Source of the DNA: a virus | Direction: 5' to 3' (one strand) | Virus record (IMG/VR): IMGVR_UViG_3300017971_000098 | Location: 1 to 45,081 of that record | DNA length: 45,081 bases | Part shown: positions 20,556 through 29,948 of the stretch, in pieces | Layout: the number at the start of each line of letters is the position of its first letter | Numbering within the stretch: the first letter of the stretch is position 1 | Position numbers and translations under genes: made by a program | Notes under the pieces: model-generated | Told to the model about the DNA's origin: nothing | Seen by the model: only the letters and a program-made list of their open reading frames with translations | The model's database searches: none

Positions 20556-20915
20556 ATGAAATTCGACTATCCCATGATGTACGACGCTCAGGCGTATTCC
20601 TCGCCCAACTCAACAGAGTTCGACCTCGGGCCGGACCCCGGAAGGACCGGAAATCAGCGGATGCTCTACGTGGAAGGCGCAGGAATCGCGGCTGCGGGTA
20701 ACGTCACTATCGCCATCGAAACATCCGCAACATCTGGTAGCGGCCACGCTCAGCGAGAGTTACACACCATGACTCCTGCGCAGCTTAATGCCGGTTTCTG
20801 GTGCCATATCAATTCCAAACACCTTGACAGGTATTTCCGAATGGTGCTTGGCGGGTCACCGTCAGCCGGTACGATTACCGGGGGAATTGTAAGCGGCCTT
20901 CAGACCGCAGTTTAA
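20556..20915 (+). CDS. Bbp16-like minor capsid or decoration protein
   Basis: A 119-residue beta-rich protein beginning MKFDYPMMYDAQAYSSPN. It has a GNVTIAIETSATSGSGH strand pair, LNAGFWCHINSKHLDRYFRM and a Gly-rich end, as in the Bbp16-like proteins that follow the capsid gene in BPP-1-type podoviruses. Likely a head decoration. The ribosome binding site ATCAGGAGGACAAA is strong. Confidence 0.75.
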   Translation: MKFDYPMMYDAQAYSSPNSTEFDLGPDPGRTGNQRMLYVEGAGIAAAGNVTIAIETSATSGSGHAQRELHTMTPAQLNAGFWCHINSKHLDRYFRMVLGGSPSAGTITGGIVSGLQTAV

Positions 20916-20925
20916 GGAGGACGCG

Positions 20926-21363
20926 ATGCAAAAGTTCAAATATGTTGTACTACAGAACGCGTACGTGGCCATCTATGAAGGTCGCCGTGAACAGTTCATT
21001 TCAAAAGGGGAAACGCTCCTTCTCAGTAAGCCGCTTACGCCGCAGAAGAGCTGGGACCACATTGTCCACCCGGTGTCACCCGCAGCTGTCAAGGGTTGGC
21101 ACGGTGTAGACGCTGAGAGTCTTGATATCGCGGGGCTTTCCGAAGAAGCGCTTCAGGAGTTACTTGACGAGGGCGCATTCCCCACGGCCAAGGTAAGCGA
21201 ATACCTCGTCGACGCGTACGGTGTGAAAGACCCCGGCGAAGACCCTGTGGCATTGATCCGGGAGTTAAGCCTCCGGCGTGCCGGGGGTGTAGGGAAAAAA
21301 CAAGCCCCGTCCAGGGCGTCGGATGCGAAGCGAAAAGGGAAAAAAAATGCCGATGTAATATAA
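20926..21363 (+). CDS. Hypothetical virion-operon protein
   Basis: A 145-residue protein. The N-terminal part is strand-rich (KYVVLQNAYVAIYEGRREQF). The middle is helical and acidic (LSEEALQELLDEGAFP), and the end is a basic tract KRKGKKNA. Located between the decoration and tail-tube genes, so possibly a head-completion protein. Unknown. AAGGAGGACGCG precedes the start. Confidence 0.72.
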   Translation: MQKFKYVVLQNAYVAIYEGRREQFISKGETLLLSKPLTPQKSWDHIVHPVSPAAVKGWHGVDAESLDIAGLSEEALQELLDEGAFPTAKVSEYLVDAYGVKDPGEDPVALIRELSLRRAGGVGKKQAPSRASDAKRKGKKNADVI

Positions 21364-21382
21364 CCAACCGTAATTCTTATTT

Positions 21383-21410
21383 AATGGTGCGGAGGCAGCT
21401 CCGTACCATT
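21383..21410 (+). terminator. Intercistronic stem-loop
   Basis: AATGGTGCGGAG and CTCCGTACCATT form 12 pairs (one G-U) closed by GCAG, between the genes ending at 21363 and starting at 21434. No T run follows. It may be a processing site separating head from tail genes. Confidence 0.6.
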
Positions 21411-21433
21411 TGATAAGCATTAAGGAGGAGCAT

Positions 21434-22030
21434 ATGAGAACACTACTGGAAATCGTAAACAGCGCGTTGGCAAGTACGGGGCAGCACCCGATCGAAGGTT
21501 TTCCCCCAGTTGAGGACACCACGTTATCACGTTTGTGCGATGTCCAGATTAGGGACACCGTGTCACTGCTAATAGCGAGCCATCAATGGGGCTTTGCGTC
21601 GAAAGAGGCCGCGTTAACGGTGGTGAGCGGTGAAACTAGCTCTTTAGGTTCTTATGTGTACCAACTCCCGGCGGACTGTCTCAGAGTTTGGGAAGTGCTA
21701 CCCGTCGGGCGATATAACACGGAATGGACCATCATCGGAAGCAGGCTTATATCGGATGTCGCCGACGCAAGTATTTTGTACCAATCCGAGACCGCCGTGA
21801 ACGGCCCGTTCCCCATATGGTTTGCAGATGCGGCAGCCTGGCACATGGCCAGCACGCTGTTACCAGCGTTATCCAAAGTCCCCACGTCTTCTTCTTCTTT
21901 TGATTTCATACACATTGTTAACGACAAGGCCCGCAGAGCGTTGAATAGAGCGCTGGTTATAGACCTCAACCAACGTAACAGGATTGGAATGCGGGAGTCG
22001 GCAACTTCGGATTCGTTCATTACCGGGTGA
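21434..22030 (+). CDS. Tail tubular protein A (gp11-like adaptor)
   Basis: A 198-residue protein of the T7 gp11 type. It has an N-terminal helix (TLLEIVNSALASTGQHPI), a second helix with IASHQWGFASKEAALTV, a strand block YVYQLPADCLRVWEVLPVG, and a C-terminal helical region (WHMASTLLPALS and NRALVIDLNQ). It forms the adaptor ring between portal and nozzle. The ATG at 21434 has TTAAGGAGGAGCAT; the longer open frame is rejected. Confidence 0.85.
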   Translation: MRTLLEIVNSALASTGQHPIEGFPPVEDTTLSRLCDVQIRDTVSLLIASHQWGFASKEAALTVVSGETSSLGSYVYQLPADCLRVWEVLPVGRYNTEWTIIGSRLISDVADASILYQSETAVNGPFPIWFADAAAWHMASTLLPALSKVPTSSSSFDFIHIVNDKARRALNRALVIDLNQRNRIGMRESATSDSFITG

Positions 22031-22034
22031 ATTA

Positions 22035-23909
22035 ATGACTGTTAGTACGGAATATCATAAAAGATCGTTTGCGCAAGGTAGGATATCGAGGGACTTCCAC
22101 GCCCGGAAGGACTTGGTACAATATCACGAAGCTGCGTACGATATTCACAACATGCTCACCAAGGCACACGGGCCTGTGACGACAAGACCCGGAACGAAAT
22201 TCATATATGATCTGTCGAACGCACTGCAATACGCTATTTCCGAAGACGTGCTGGTGACAGGTTATGGTGGGGTTCATATACGACTTGTGCCCTTCGTGTA
22301 TTCGGAAACGCAAGCATACACCATAATATTCATGCAAGGGGCGACCACCAGTGACTTGGTGGTATTTTTTGCCACTGATGATGGGCTCATCGAAGATCCG
22401 GCGTCGCCGGGTAATCCACTATTTATTCATCAAGTTGCTTCAGTAGTTTATTTTGATACTTATACGTTTGACTATGCGCAGTATAACGATGTACTGTTTT
22501 TGGCCTTGCCGGATGCCGCGCCGCAGGAGCTCATACGAAACGCGCATAATTCATGGACATTGCAAAATCAAGTGCTGACAGCTCCCCCGGCTACTTGGAC
22601 CGTGTCGAACGGATACCCATCCAAGGTCGCGATATACGAGCAGCGCGTTGTTTACGGCTCAAGCTACGGATATCCGGCAACTTTATGGTTTACGAGAGCG
22701 GGGTTTCCCTATGATTTCAGCGTATCGAGTCCGATGGTCGCCTCGGACGCGGTAACCGTAACCATCGGCGGAGGCCGCAAGGATGAAATGCAATGGCTTT
22801 CGTCGCAAGAAAGCTTGATTGTTGGGTCGCTCGGCTCGGAGCACGGGGTAAGCGGAAAAGGCTACCCCCTGGCGTATGATACGGTATCGGCAACGAAAAT
22901 ATCGCAAGTGTCGTCAAAGGAGGTAAAGCAAGTTGAAATCGGCTCGGACATAGTATTTGTTCAGGCCGAAGGACAAAGGGTTTTTCGGTATGCATACCAG
23001 TATGAGGCGGGTAATTACCGGGAAAATGACTTATCAGTTTTGTCCTATGACATAACAGGCAGTACGCTGTCGTTTAAATCCTTAGCATACCAGCAGCAAC
23101 CATACAGCATAGTTTGGGGAGTATTGAGCGACGGGTCGTTCGTTTCAGCCACCATATACGGTGAGCACGGGGTTGTGGCGTGGCACACGCACGATACGGC
23201 AGGAACAAATAATAGTTCATACCCTGATTCGGTGGTGGACGTGGAGTGCATACCGAAGGCGACAAAAGGCACGGAACTATGGATGGCGACATACCGATAC
23301 ATCCAAACGGGTTATAGGGTCATGCTGGAGCGTATGAGCTACTTTAATGAGTCGAGCGATATATTGGATTATAGGGTTTTGGACAGCTACAATGAGGTGT
23401 CCGGCGCGTCAACAGTCAATATGACGCATCTTAAAGAAAGAACAGTGACAGCGGTTATCGACGGTGTAGAGTATCCCAACTTAACGGTTCCCAGTTCGGG
23501 AACGCTCACCCTGGTACCGGATTTGGTTGATAGTTATACAACGGCATATGTCGGGTTAGCGTTTACACAACGGTTAACGCCGACGCCCCCTGATGATGCC
23601 CGTGTGATGGGTGGGGTGGGGAATAGACCGATAAGTAACCGGGAAATCATACTATCAGTTCGTAACTCGGGCGACGGTGCGCGAGTGCGGATAACACGAG
23701 AGAATGGTGTGGTTCAGGATGAGCCGATAATTTTACGGGACCATACGGTGGTAGCTGACGCGGCCGCACCGCTGTACACGGGCGAGGTGCCTGTGACAAT
23801 CCCATTTCGGATTGGGCGTGGCCCGGAAAGCGAGTTCAGCATAATCAAGGAGAACGCAACCCCGCTTACGATATTGGGTTATTCCCTTGAAACTTTAGTG
23901 CATACGTAA
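22035..23909 (+). CDS. Tail tubular protein B (gp12-like nozzle)
   Basis: A 624-residue, strand-rich protein in the position and size of T7 gp12. The N-terminal FAQGRISRDFHARKDLVQY, GPVTTRPGTKFIYD and the later RVVYGSSYGYPATLWFTRAG, FRYAYQYEAGNYRENDLS are typical of podovirus nozzle proteins. The C-terminal domain carries the VYPNL-like repeat seen in this family. The start at 22035 has GGGTGAATTA. Confidence 0.85.
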   Translation: MTVSTEYHKRSFAQGRISRDFHARKDLVQYHEAAYDIHNMLTKAHGPVTTRPGTKFIYDLSNALQYAISEDVLVTGYGGVHIRLVPFVYSETQAYTIIFMQGATTSDLVVFFATDDGLIEDPASPGNPLFIHQVASVVYFDTYTFDYAQYNDVLFLALPDAAPQELIRNAHNSWTLQNQVLTAPPATWTVSNGYPSKVAIYEQRVVYGSSYGYPATLWFTRAGFPYDFSVSSPMVASDAVTVTIGGGRKDEMQWLSSQESLIVGSLGSEHGVSGKGYPLAYDTVSATKISQVSSKEVKQVEIGSDIVFVQAEGQRVFRYAYQYEAGNYRENDLSVLSYDITGSTLSFKSLAYQQQPYSIVWGVLSDGSFVSATIYGEHGVVAWHTHDTAGTNNSSYPDSVVDVECIPKATKGTELWMATYRYIQTGYRVMLERMSYFNESSDILDYRVLDSYNEVSGASTVNMTHLKERTVTAVIDGVEYPNLTVPSSGTLTLVPDLVDSYTTAYVGLAFTQRLTPTPPDDARVMGGVGNRPISNREIILSVRNSGDGARVRITRENGVVQDEPIILRDHTVVADAAAPLYTGEVPVTIPFRIGRGPESEFSIIKENATPLTILGYSLETLVHT

Positions 23910-23919
23910 GAGGTAGAGT

Positions 23920-24744
23920 ATGTGGCAGTTTGTAGCTCTTGCCGCTATCGCGGCATCGCAATATATGTCGGGGCAGAACACGAAGTCCTCGCTTTACCAA
24001 CGGGCAAGGCAAACCCGTGAGTTCGGGCAATTTAACGCATACAGTATGGAGCGTGCGGGGGTACTGACCAGTCAAATGCAGACAGCGGTATCCGGGTTTA
24101 ATGCCAGTATGGCGTGGCTGGGGGGCAATGCGGAAGCCAAGACGCTATGGGATCGGGCGCAGTATAACGCCATGGTTGTTTCATACGCGGCGGAGCATAA
24201 CGCGGCGTTATCTGAAATGGAAGCGGCGGACATTTGGCAAAAAGCCGATTTGGATATCGAGCTGCTTCATCAAGCACGGGCGGCGGAGCGAGGCGACATA
24301 ACCGTCGCTTACGCGCACAACGGGGTTGAACTGAACACCATGGACACACCCGCGCAAGCGCTGTTGGATTCGCAAGTCGCCGAAGAACTTGATAACCTAA
24401 TAGTGCGTTTTAACGCGGACAACGCGGCGCAAAAAGCGCTTGACGCGGCGGCGACTTCCCGATGGGAAGGCAAAGTAGCCCGCAAGCAGATATTGTGGGA
24501 AGGAAACGAAAATGCGAAAATAACTCTGTTAAATGCCGGGATTCGCCGAGCCACCATCACAACACAGGGCGGCATGGACGCGATGATGACCCGTCTTAAC
24601 GCATACAACAGGTCCGACTCAATTCTGTATCAAGCATATTATGACGCGTCTTCATTAGAAGCCCAAGGAGACACCGCAGGGGCGAACGGTTTGTTCGGGG
24701 GGATATCGAGTTTTGCTTCCGGCGTGATCGGGTACTTCGGTTAA
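23920..24744 (+). CDS. Internal virion protein, gp14-like
   Basis: A 274-residue protein. A hydrophobic N-terminal segment (WQFVALAAIAASQYMSG) precedes a long Ala-rich helical body with HNAALSEMEAADIWQKAD and TVAYAHNGVELNTMDTPAQA; a glycine-rich end follows. Position directly after the nozzle and first of three large internal proteins matches T7 gp14, which is ejected to form the outer-membrane part of the DNA conduit. Confidence 0.75.
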   Translation: MWQFVALAAIAASQYMSGQNTKSSLYQRARQTREFGQFNAYSMERAGVLTSQMQTAVSGFNASMAWLGGNAEAKTLWDRAQYNAMVVSYAAEHNAALSEMEAADIWQKADLDIELLHQARAAERGDITVAYAHNGVELNTMDTPAQALLDSQVAEELDNLIVRFNADNAAQKALDAAATSRWEGKVARKQILWEGNENAKITLLNAGIRRATITTQGGMDAMMTRLNAYNRSDSILYQAYYDASSLEAQGDTAGANGLFGGISSFASGVIGYFG

Positions 24745-24758
24745 TAAGGATACTATTT

Positions 24759-26402
24759 ATGCCATACTTCAAAATAAGCCCAAGAAATGTTGCAGTTGAT
24801 AGCCCACGAAGCTCGCGGGGTGTGTCACCATCGCTGATACCCCAAAGCGGGGTGCGGGTTCAAATGCCGACCCTTCAGATGAGCCAGGGAGTCCAACCAG
24901 TACAAGGCCCTTCCCGTGTTCACGACGTGGGAGTAGTGGACCCGTGGGCGGCTGTCGGGAACGTGGCGCAAGCGGTGAAAGAACTTGCATATAAAAAGGC
25001 GGACGATCAAGCGCGTTTGAACGCGTCGAAGGCTGTAAGACAGACCGAAGATAGATTCCGAGACGCGTTTTACGGCGATGGAAAAACCCCAGGGTTTGCG
25101 GCTTACGGTGGTTTCGAAGCCATGAACAATAAAAACGCGTACTTCCAAAACCTAGACAGTATCGTCGAAGACGTGTTAACTGATATGCCGCCCAATATGA
25201 AGCGTCATGCACTCCCGTCGATATTGGGTATGTTGTCTAATTATAAGAATATGGGCTCGTCGCACGCGCATGAAGGGCAAAAGCAGGCGAAAATCCAGGA
25301 GCGACAGGCGCAATACGCCGCGTTAATGCAGCGGGTGGACGATCAAAGTTTGAGTCCGGACAAAGCGATTGAAGAAATCGTTGGTTGGGGCTCTACACTC
25401 ACGGACAGACCGGAGTCCTTGCGAAACGCTGCGGTAGCGAAAGCGATTGCAGACTATTCAGATTTAGCGGTGACGAAAAGTCCGGACAGAGCGTTTCCGC
25501 TTTTGATGGCGCTCAACGACCTGAGCGAGCCGCTGATGACTGTTGAAGCGCAAACCAAGATGAATAAGAACATCGCCAGAGCCGCGAGAGCCTTGGAGCG
25601 TTTTAACAATGAGCAGCAGGCGAGCGTACAGCAAGTACGCGCGCAACAAAAGGATGAAAACGCCAGAAAATTATTCGGTCTAGTGGCTGACGGAAAACCT
25701 GTCGATTGGAAGCGGCAACAAAGGTTGGTGGAAATCGGAGCTCTGGATCGCGGGACATACGAAAGCCAGAAGGCAAAACACGAGAGCAGGGATTTCATAT
25801 CGAGTAAGTCACCATTCGAGATGGCGCAACTGAAGCAGGACATACTGACCGGGCTCGAGGCCGAAGACATCCGGGATATGCAGCTCAACTTGTCAGATGA
25901 GAAAGAACTTATGCGGGAGTACAACCGCATAAGCGAGACAGGCCGCCGTGAGGAGATAGCGGCGGCAGAACGGTATATGTCGGCGCTCATTTCGGATACC
26001 GCGCCTAAGATGACGAGATTTTTGAATACCGATGTAAACACCATAAAAGCGAACGCACGTAAAGACTTAATCGACTTAACCACGGATCCGGACAACAAAA
26101 AGTCTCCACACATGCTGGCGCAGGAAATCTTGAGCCGCTACGGGGTGACCATGGATCAGCCGGGGAACTATCCGAGTATAGTGCTCCCAGGTGGCGAGAT
26201 GTACAGGCCCACGAACCTGTCTGAACTTGCTCAGGCGGCGAGGGCTTTAGCGGACGCAGCAAACGACATTCCGCCTGAACGGCAGCAATACCTGAGCACA
26301 CTCATTGAGGCGTACGAGAAGGAAATCAGAGCCGGAATTAAGAGACGTCGGGACACCGCCGAAGGCAAGAAAGGCGCTCTCGATAAGCTGTTGGAGAAAT
26401 AG
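24759..26402 (+). CDS. Internal virion protein, gp15-like
   Basis: A 547-residue, mainly helical protein with no enzyme motif. The Pro/Gln-rich head is followed by a helical rod (NNEQQASVQQVRAQQKDEN, REEIAAAERYMSAL). Size and place between gp14-like and the 1180-residue protein match T7 gp15, part of the ejected periplasmic tunnel. Stop is TAG. Confidence 0.7.
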   Translation: MPYFKISPRNVAVDSPRSSRGVSPSLIPQSGVRVQMPTLQMSQGVQPVQGPSRVHDVGVVDPWAAVGNVAQAVKELAYKKADDQARLNASKAVRQTEDRFRDAFYGDGKTPGFAAYGGFEAMNNKNAYFQNLDSIVEDVLTDMPPNMKRHALPSILGMLSNYKNMGSSHAHEGQKQAKIQERQAQYAALMQRVDDQSLSPDKAIEEIVGWGSTLTDRPESLRNAAVAKAIADYSDLAVTKSPDRAFPLLMALNDLSEPLMTVEAQTKMNKNIARAARALERFNNEQQASVQQVRAQQKDENARKLFGLVADGKPVDWKRQQRLVEIGALDRGTYESQKAKHESRDFISSKSPFEMAQLKQDILTGLEAEDIRDMQLNLSDEKELMREYNRISETGRREEIAAAERYMSALISDTAPKMTRFLNTDVNTIKANARKDLIDLTTDPDNKKSPHMLAQEILSRYGVTMDQPGNYPSIVLPGGEMYRPTNLSELAQAARALADAANDIPPERQQYLSTLIEAYEKEIRAGIKRRRDTAEGKKGALDKLLEK

Positions 26403-26405
26403 ATC

Positions 26406-29400
26406 ATGGCAGAATTTAATCTGGGCACCACAGTATACAAGGACGCCGACGCGCAAGTTGATGAGGTAGCATTCGGCGCGCCCGCAGCACCCCAAAGTCA
26501 TTGGGAGGATCTAGCCTCCCGCCTAGAATCTGAAGTCGCTGAAGAGCGAGCAGCGGAAGAACGCGCCACAACGGGTCCACCTCCGGAGCAAGAAGAGCCT
26601 GGTCTCCCAGGGGTTTACGGCCTCCCGGAGGGTATGCAGCCCGAAGAGGGTTTGCAAACTGATTGGGGTCCGGGGCCTACTGGCCTGGCCTCCGAGGTAC
26701 TGGACGAGCTCGGAGTAACGAAGTTTATGGTGGATGCGCTGTCATTTGCCGGCCGACGTTTCGGGTCGCTTGGTGCAGGAATTATGGCGGCAGCGGCGGA
26801 CCCGAGTCACGCAGAGTCCTTTATCGGTCGGGCCGGGGAAAACCTGGCCACGGCGGGAAAGGCTTTCGCCCGTGAGTGGGCGTCTAAGTGGGGTGAGTCG
26901 AGAACCGGCGAGGACGCCATGAAGGTTATTCAGAAATCCTTCCCGGAGTTAGGACCGAAGTCGCAACAAGCTGCGGCAATGGGCTTGGAAACCATAGTGG
27001 ACCCGGCTAACATCGCGTTATTCTATGGCCCATTACGCAGCATGATTACCCGTGCGGCAGGCCGTTCAACGGCTACCGGTACGGCGATGACAGGGAAAAC
27101 TTTCCAGGAAGGCGTGGCGCATTTACAAGCTTCTCTGCCTCCGGGGGTAAAGCTCCGGGGGAATCGCGCTATGCAGCTGGCAGGCTATGCCGATGCAGGG
27201 TCAAAGACTGCGGCGTCTAAGCTGCATAAACTTATCAAGACCGATGTCGGCCCGGCCATACTGAACTATGAGCGCAAGCTGATGGCGAAGGATGTTCGAG
27301 CGTTGTCCAACTACGACGCGCTCATAACGAGGGCCGACGGGACGGCAGTAGTTTCAGCGACCGGTAAGCCGAAAATTGTTCGCCGTCCGGTTCCGAACGT
27401 GTTTCTCCAAGAGGCGGATAAGCTTACTAAACAGCGCGCCACCGGAAGCATCACAAGGGCGGCGAAAGATTTGAACGGGCATATAAAGACCCGGCCGTTT
27501 GAGTTCCGCTCCTCGTACCTGGATATCAACTCCCCCGCAGACGTAGACGCACTTGCCGGTCGGTATATAAAAGAAGCAACCGACATGATGAGTCAGGTAG
27601 GCCCAAAAGTCAAAGGCCCGAAGAGTAAGCAATTGCTTTCCGATATGCTGGGGAAGCAAAAGGATATGCTGGCGCAAGAAATAGGCGACGAAGTACTGAT
27701 CAAGCTCGCCCCTGAGGAAGCCTTAGGGTATAGGATATTGCTTCGTGACCTGGGCGCAGGGATTAAACAGTGTATTCGTGACATACCGCCTGGAAGCGGC
27801 TCGGTCGAAGAAGTGGCTTCGATGCAGTTTTCAGCCAACCAAGATTTTATGCGGTTCTGGAAGTTGATCATTGCGCGGGAGTCTGTGCGGTCAACTCTGG
27901 CCCTGAAGAAGGTGGACGCGGTTAAAGCGTTCGCACGGGTCAACACGAAAGCTCCGGCGGATTCGCCGGGTATCAGGCTCATGATGTTTTCCAGGGCTAA
28001 GGATAGTTTACCAAAACCTTCGTCAAAAGCTTCCGTAATGTTGGCGGGGCACTTGTCTCGACTTGACAAACCGGAGATGGTTAACAAATATCTAAACAAG
28101 TTATTCTCCCCCGGCGGAATGAAGCTTCTCGAGCGCAGGAAAAACTGGGATGTTAAAGCCTGGCACATGAAGGCCGAAGAGTTTATGCACGGGGTATATA
28201 TGGATGCGGCGCTATCCCGCCCGGTCACGCACATAAAGAACTTTTCAGATACCGGGGTAAATCTGTTTTATCAGGATATAAAGGAGATTACCAGTGCGGT
28301 TCCCGCGTTGGCGAGATTGGATGGGACTGCGGCGTTGGACCATCTACAGATCGGCATGGCCAGGATTCACGGGCACCTGGAGTCTATAGGCGATCTATTG
28401 ACCGCGACGGCAAAAAACAACCCGAAGCGCGCTATGAATATGGACATGTTCACCGGCATGCACGAGGTGGCGCAGTTACGGAATACTGGGGCGCTGTCCC
28501 CCGAGGCGTTACGACACGTATCACCTATTAAGAAAGTGGCTGCGTGGCTGGAGAATAAGCGCCCCGCGCAGATGTTGGGTAAAGCGGACGCGAACCTGAA
28601 GTACATAGAGGCTCGATCTTCGCATAGGGCGCTGGCAATGGCGAAGGCTAAGAGTTTGACGAAAAACCGGGAAATGCAGAGAACCCTGTATGATTATTTC
28701 GTGGACTCCCCGATGGAACAAATGAAGGTCCAGGCGTACACGAATGCGGAGAAGTACACGTACCAGCAAGCATGGAACCCGAACAGTTTGATAGAGCGTA
28801 AAGTTCTATCCCAGCTAACCCAAATTCCGTACTTACGGTTTATTACGTTGTTTGTTAGAACGCCCCACAGGATCGCCCAGCGTTTTATGGCTGATGGCCC
28901 GTTAACCGTGCTCGCCCCGAGCACCATAAGCGGCCTGAGGCAGGGAGGCATGGCATTCGATAGGGCTGCGGCTAAAGTAATGCTGGCTTCCGGGACGGCA
29001 GGGTATCTGATAATGAACACCTCGGAAGAAACCTTGACCGGTTCGGTGCCTTATCAGTACCAAGCAGAAATCCCGCCGTACACGGTGAGGATCCCAGGGA
29101 TGGATCAGGGGTTGAATTATGGGGCCTTGGGTCCGATTCGATGGACTTTGGGTTCTGCGGCGAACTTACGAAATTTGATACAATATACGGATTGGGATTC
29201 ATTGGACGGCCCGGAAACGGCGAAAAAAGCCGTTGGCGGCGTGACCCTCGCCTTCGCTGAAGCCATGGCGGATTCATTCTTTTTGGAGCGTTTGGCAAAC
29301 GTGACGGCGGGGGTTCGAGATCTGGAGTCTTCTGGGCCGGATATGTTAATTCGCGAATTTCAATCCATGGCCTTGACGCTCGCAGCGCCGGGAGCCACTC

Positions 29401-29948
29401 GGACGATTAAGGAGCTCTACGACGCGAAAATTCGAGAGACCAACTCATTTATGGATAAGTTCGTGGCGGTCACACCGGGGTTATCTCAGGATCTACCCAA
29501 ACGGGTAGACATCTTCGGGAACGAGCTACGGAAGCCGACCACAAGCTTAGTGTTGCCGGTGTATCTGTCAAAGATGGATGCGTCACCCGCCGCCCAGGAG
29601 CTAAGAAAATACGATGTCCGTATCGGTGATGTGCCTTCTGACTATAACGGCCTCGTGAAGCTTACCACGTTGCAAAAAGCTAAGCTCCGTCACCTTCGCG
29701 CTTTCGGTGACGGAACAAAGAGTATGCCGCCGTTAAGAGAGACGATAGATAAATATATCCTGGATGATCGATACAAGGATTTCCTTCCGGAGGAGAAGAA
29801 GGCCATTCTTCAAGGGATAATTTCCGGTTACAACCAAGCGGCGCTAGCCATACTCTACCGCGAAGATGACGACGGTATTCAGGAAAAAGCGCGGGACGCG
29901 CAAGTTGAAATAGAAGAACGCCGCGAACAGCAAGAGGTGGAACAATGA
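26406..29948 (+). CDS. Large internal virion protein, gp16-like (ejectosome)
   Basis: 1180 residues, the longest gene. The N-terminal 110 residues are acidic and Pro-rich. The rest is helical with several amphipathic or hydrophobic segments (for example FAGRRFGSLGAGIMAAAADP and VMLASGTAGYLIMNT). T7 gp16 carries an N-terminal lytic transglycosylase; I see no such motif here, so the wall-cutting activity is absent or supplied elsewhere. It should cross the inner membrane during DNA entry. Confidence 0.75.
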   Translation: MAEFNLGTTVYKDADAQVDEVAFGAPAAPQSHWEDLASRLESEVAEERAAEERATTGPPPEQEEPGLPGVYGLPEGMQPEEGLQTDWGPGPTGLASEVLDELGVTKFMVDALSFAGRRFGSLGAGIMAAAADPSHAESFIGRAGENLATAGKAFAREWASKWGESRTGEDAMKVIQKSFPELGPKSQQAAAMGLETIVDPANIALFYGPLRSMITRAAGRSTATGTAMTGKTFQEGVAHLQASLPPGVKLRGNRAMQLAGYADAGSKTAASKLHKLIKTDVGPAILNYERKLMAKDVRALSNYDALITRADGTAVVSATGKPKIVRRPVPNVFLQEADKLTKQRATGSITRAAKDLNGHIKTRPFEFRSSYLDINSPADVDALAGRYIKEATDMMSQVGPKVKGPKSKQLLSDMLGKQKDMLAQEIGDEVLIKLAPEEALGYRILLRDLGAGIKQCIRDIPPGSGSVEEVASMQFSANQDFMRFWKLIIARESVRSTLALKKVDAVKAFARVNTKAPADSPGIRLMMFSRAKDSLPKPSSKASVMLAGHLSRLDKPEMVNKYLNKLFSPGGMKLLERRKNWDVKAWHMKAEEFMHGVYMDAALSRPVTHIKNFSDTGVNLFYQDIKEITSAVPALARLDGTAALDHLQIGMARIHGHLESIGDLLTATAKNNPKRAMNMDMFTGMHEVAQLRNTGALSPEALRHVSPIKKVAAWLENKRPAQMLGKADANLKYIEARSSHRALAMAKAKSLTKNREMQRTLYDYFVDSPMEQMKVQAYTNAEKYTYQQAWNPNSLIERKVLSQLTQIPYLRFITLFVRTPHRIAQRFMADGPLTVLAPSTISGLRQGGMAFDRAAAKVMLASGTAGYLIMNTSEETLTGSVPYQYQAEIPPYTVRIPGMDQGLNYGALGPIRWTLGSAANLRNLIQYTDWDSLDGPETAKKAVGGVTLAFAEAMADSFFLERLANVTAGVRDLESSGPDMLIREFQSMALTLAAPGATRTIKELYDAKIRETNSFMDKFVAVTPGLSQDLPKRVDIFGNELRKPTTSLVLPVYLSKMDASPAAQELRKYDVRIGDVPSDYNGLVKLTTLQKAKLRHLRAFGDGTKSMPPLRETIDKYILDDRYKDFLPEEKKAILQGIISGYNQAALAILYREDDDGIQEKARDAQVEIEERREQQEVEQ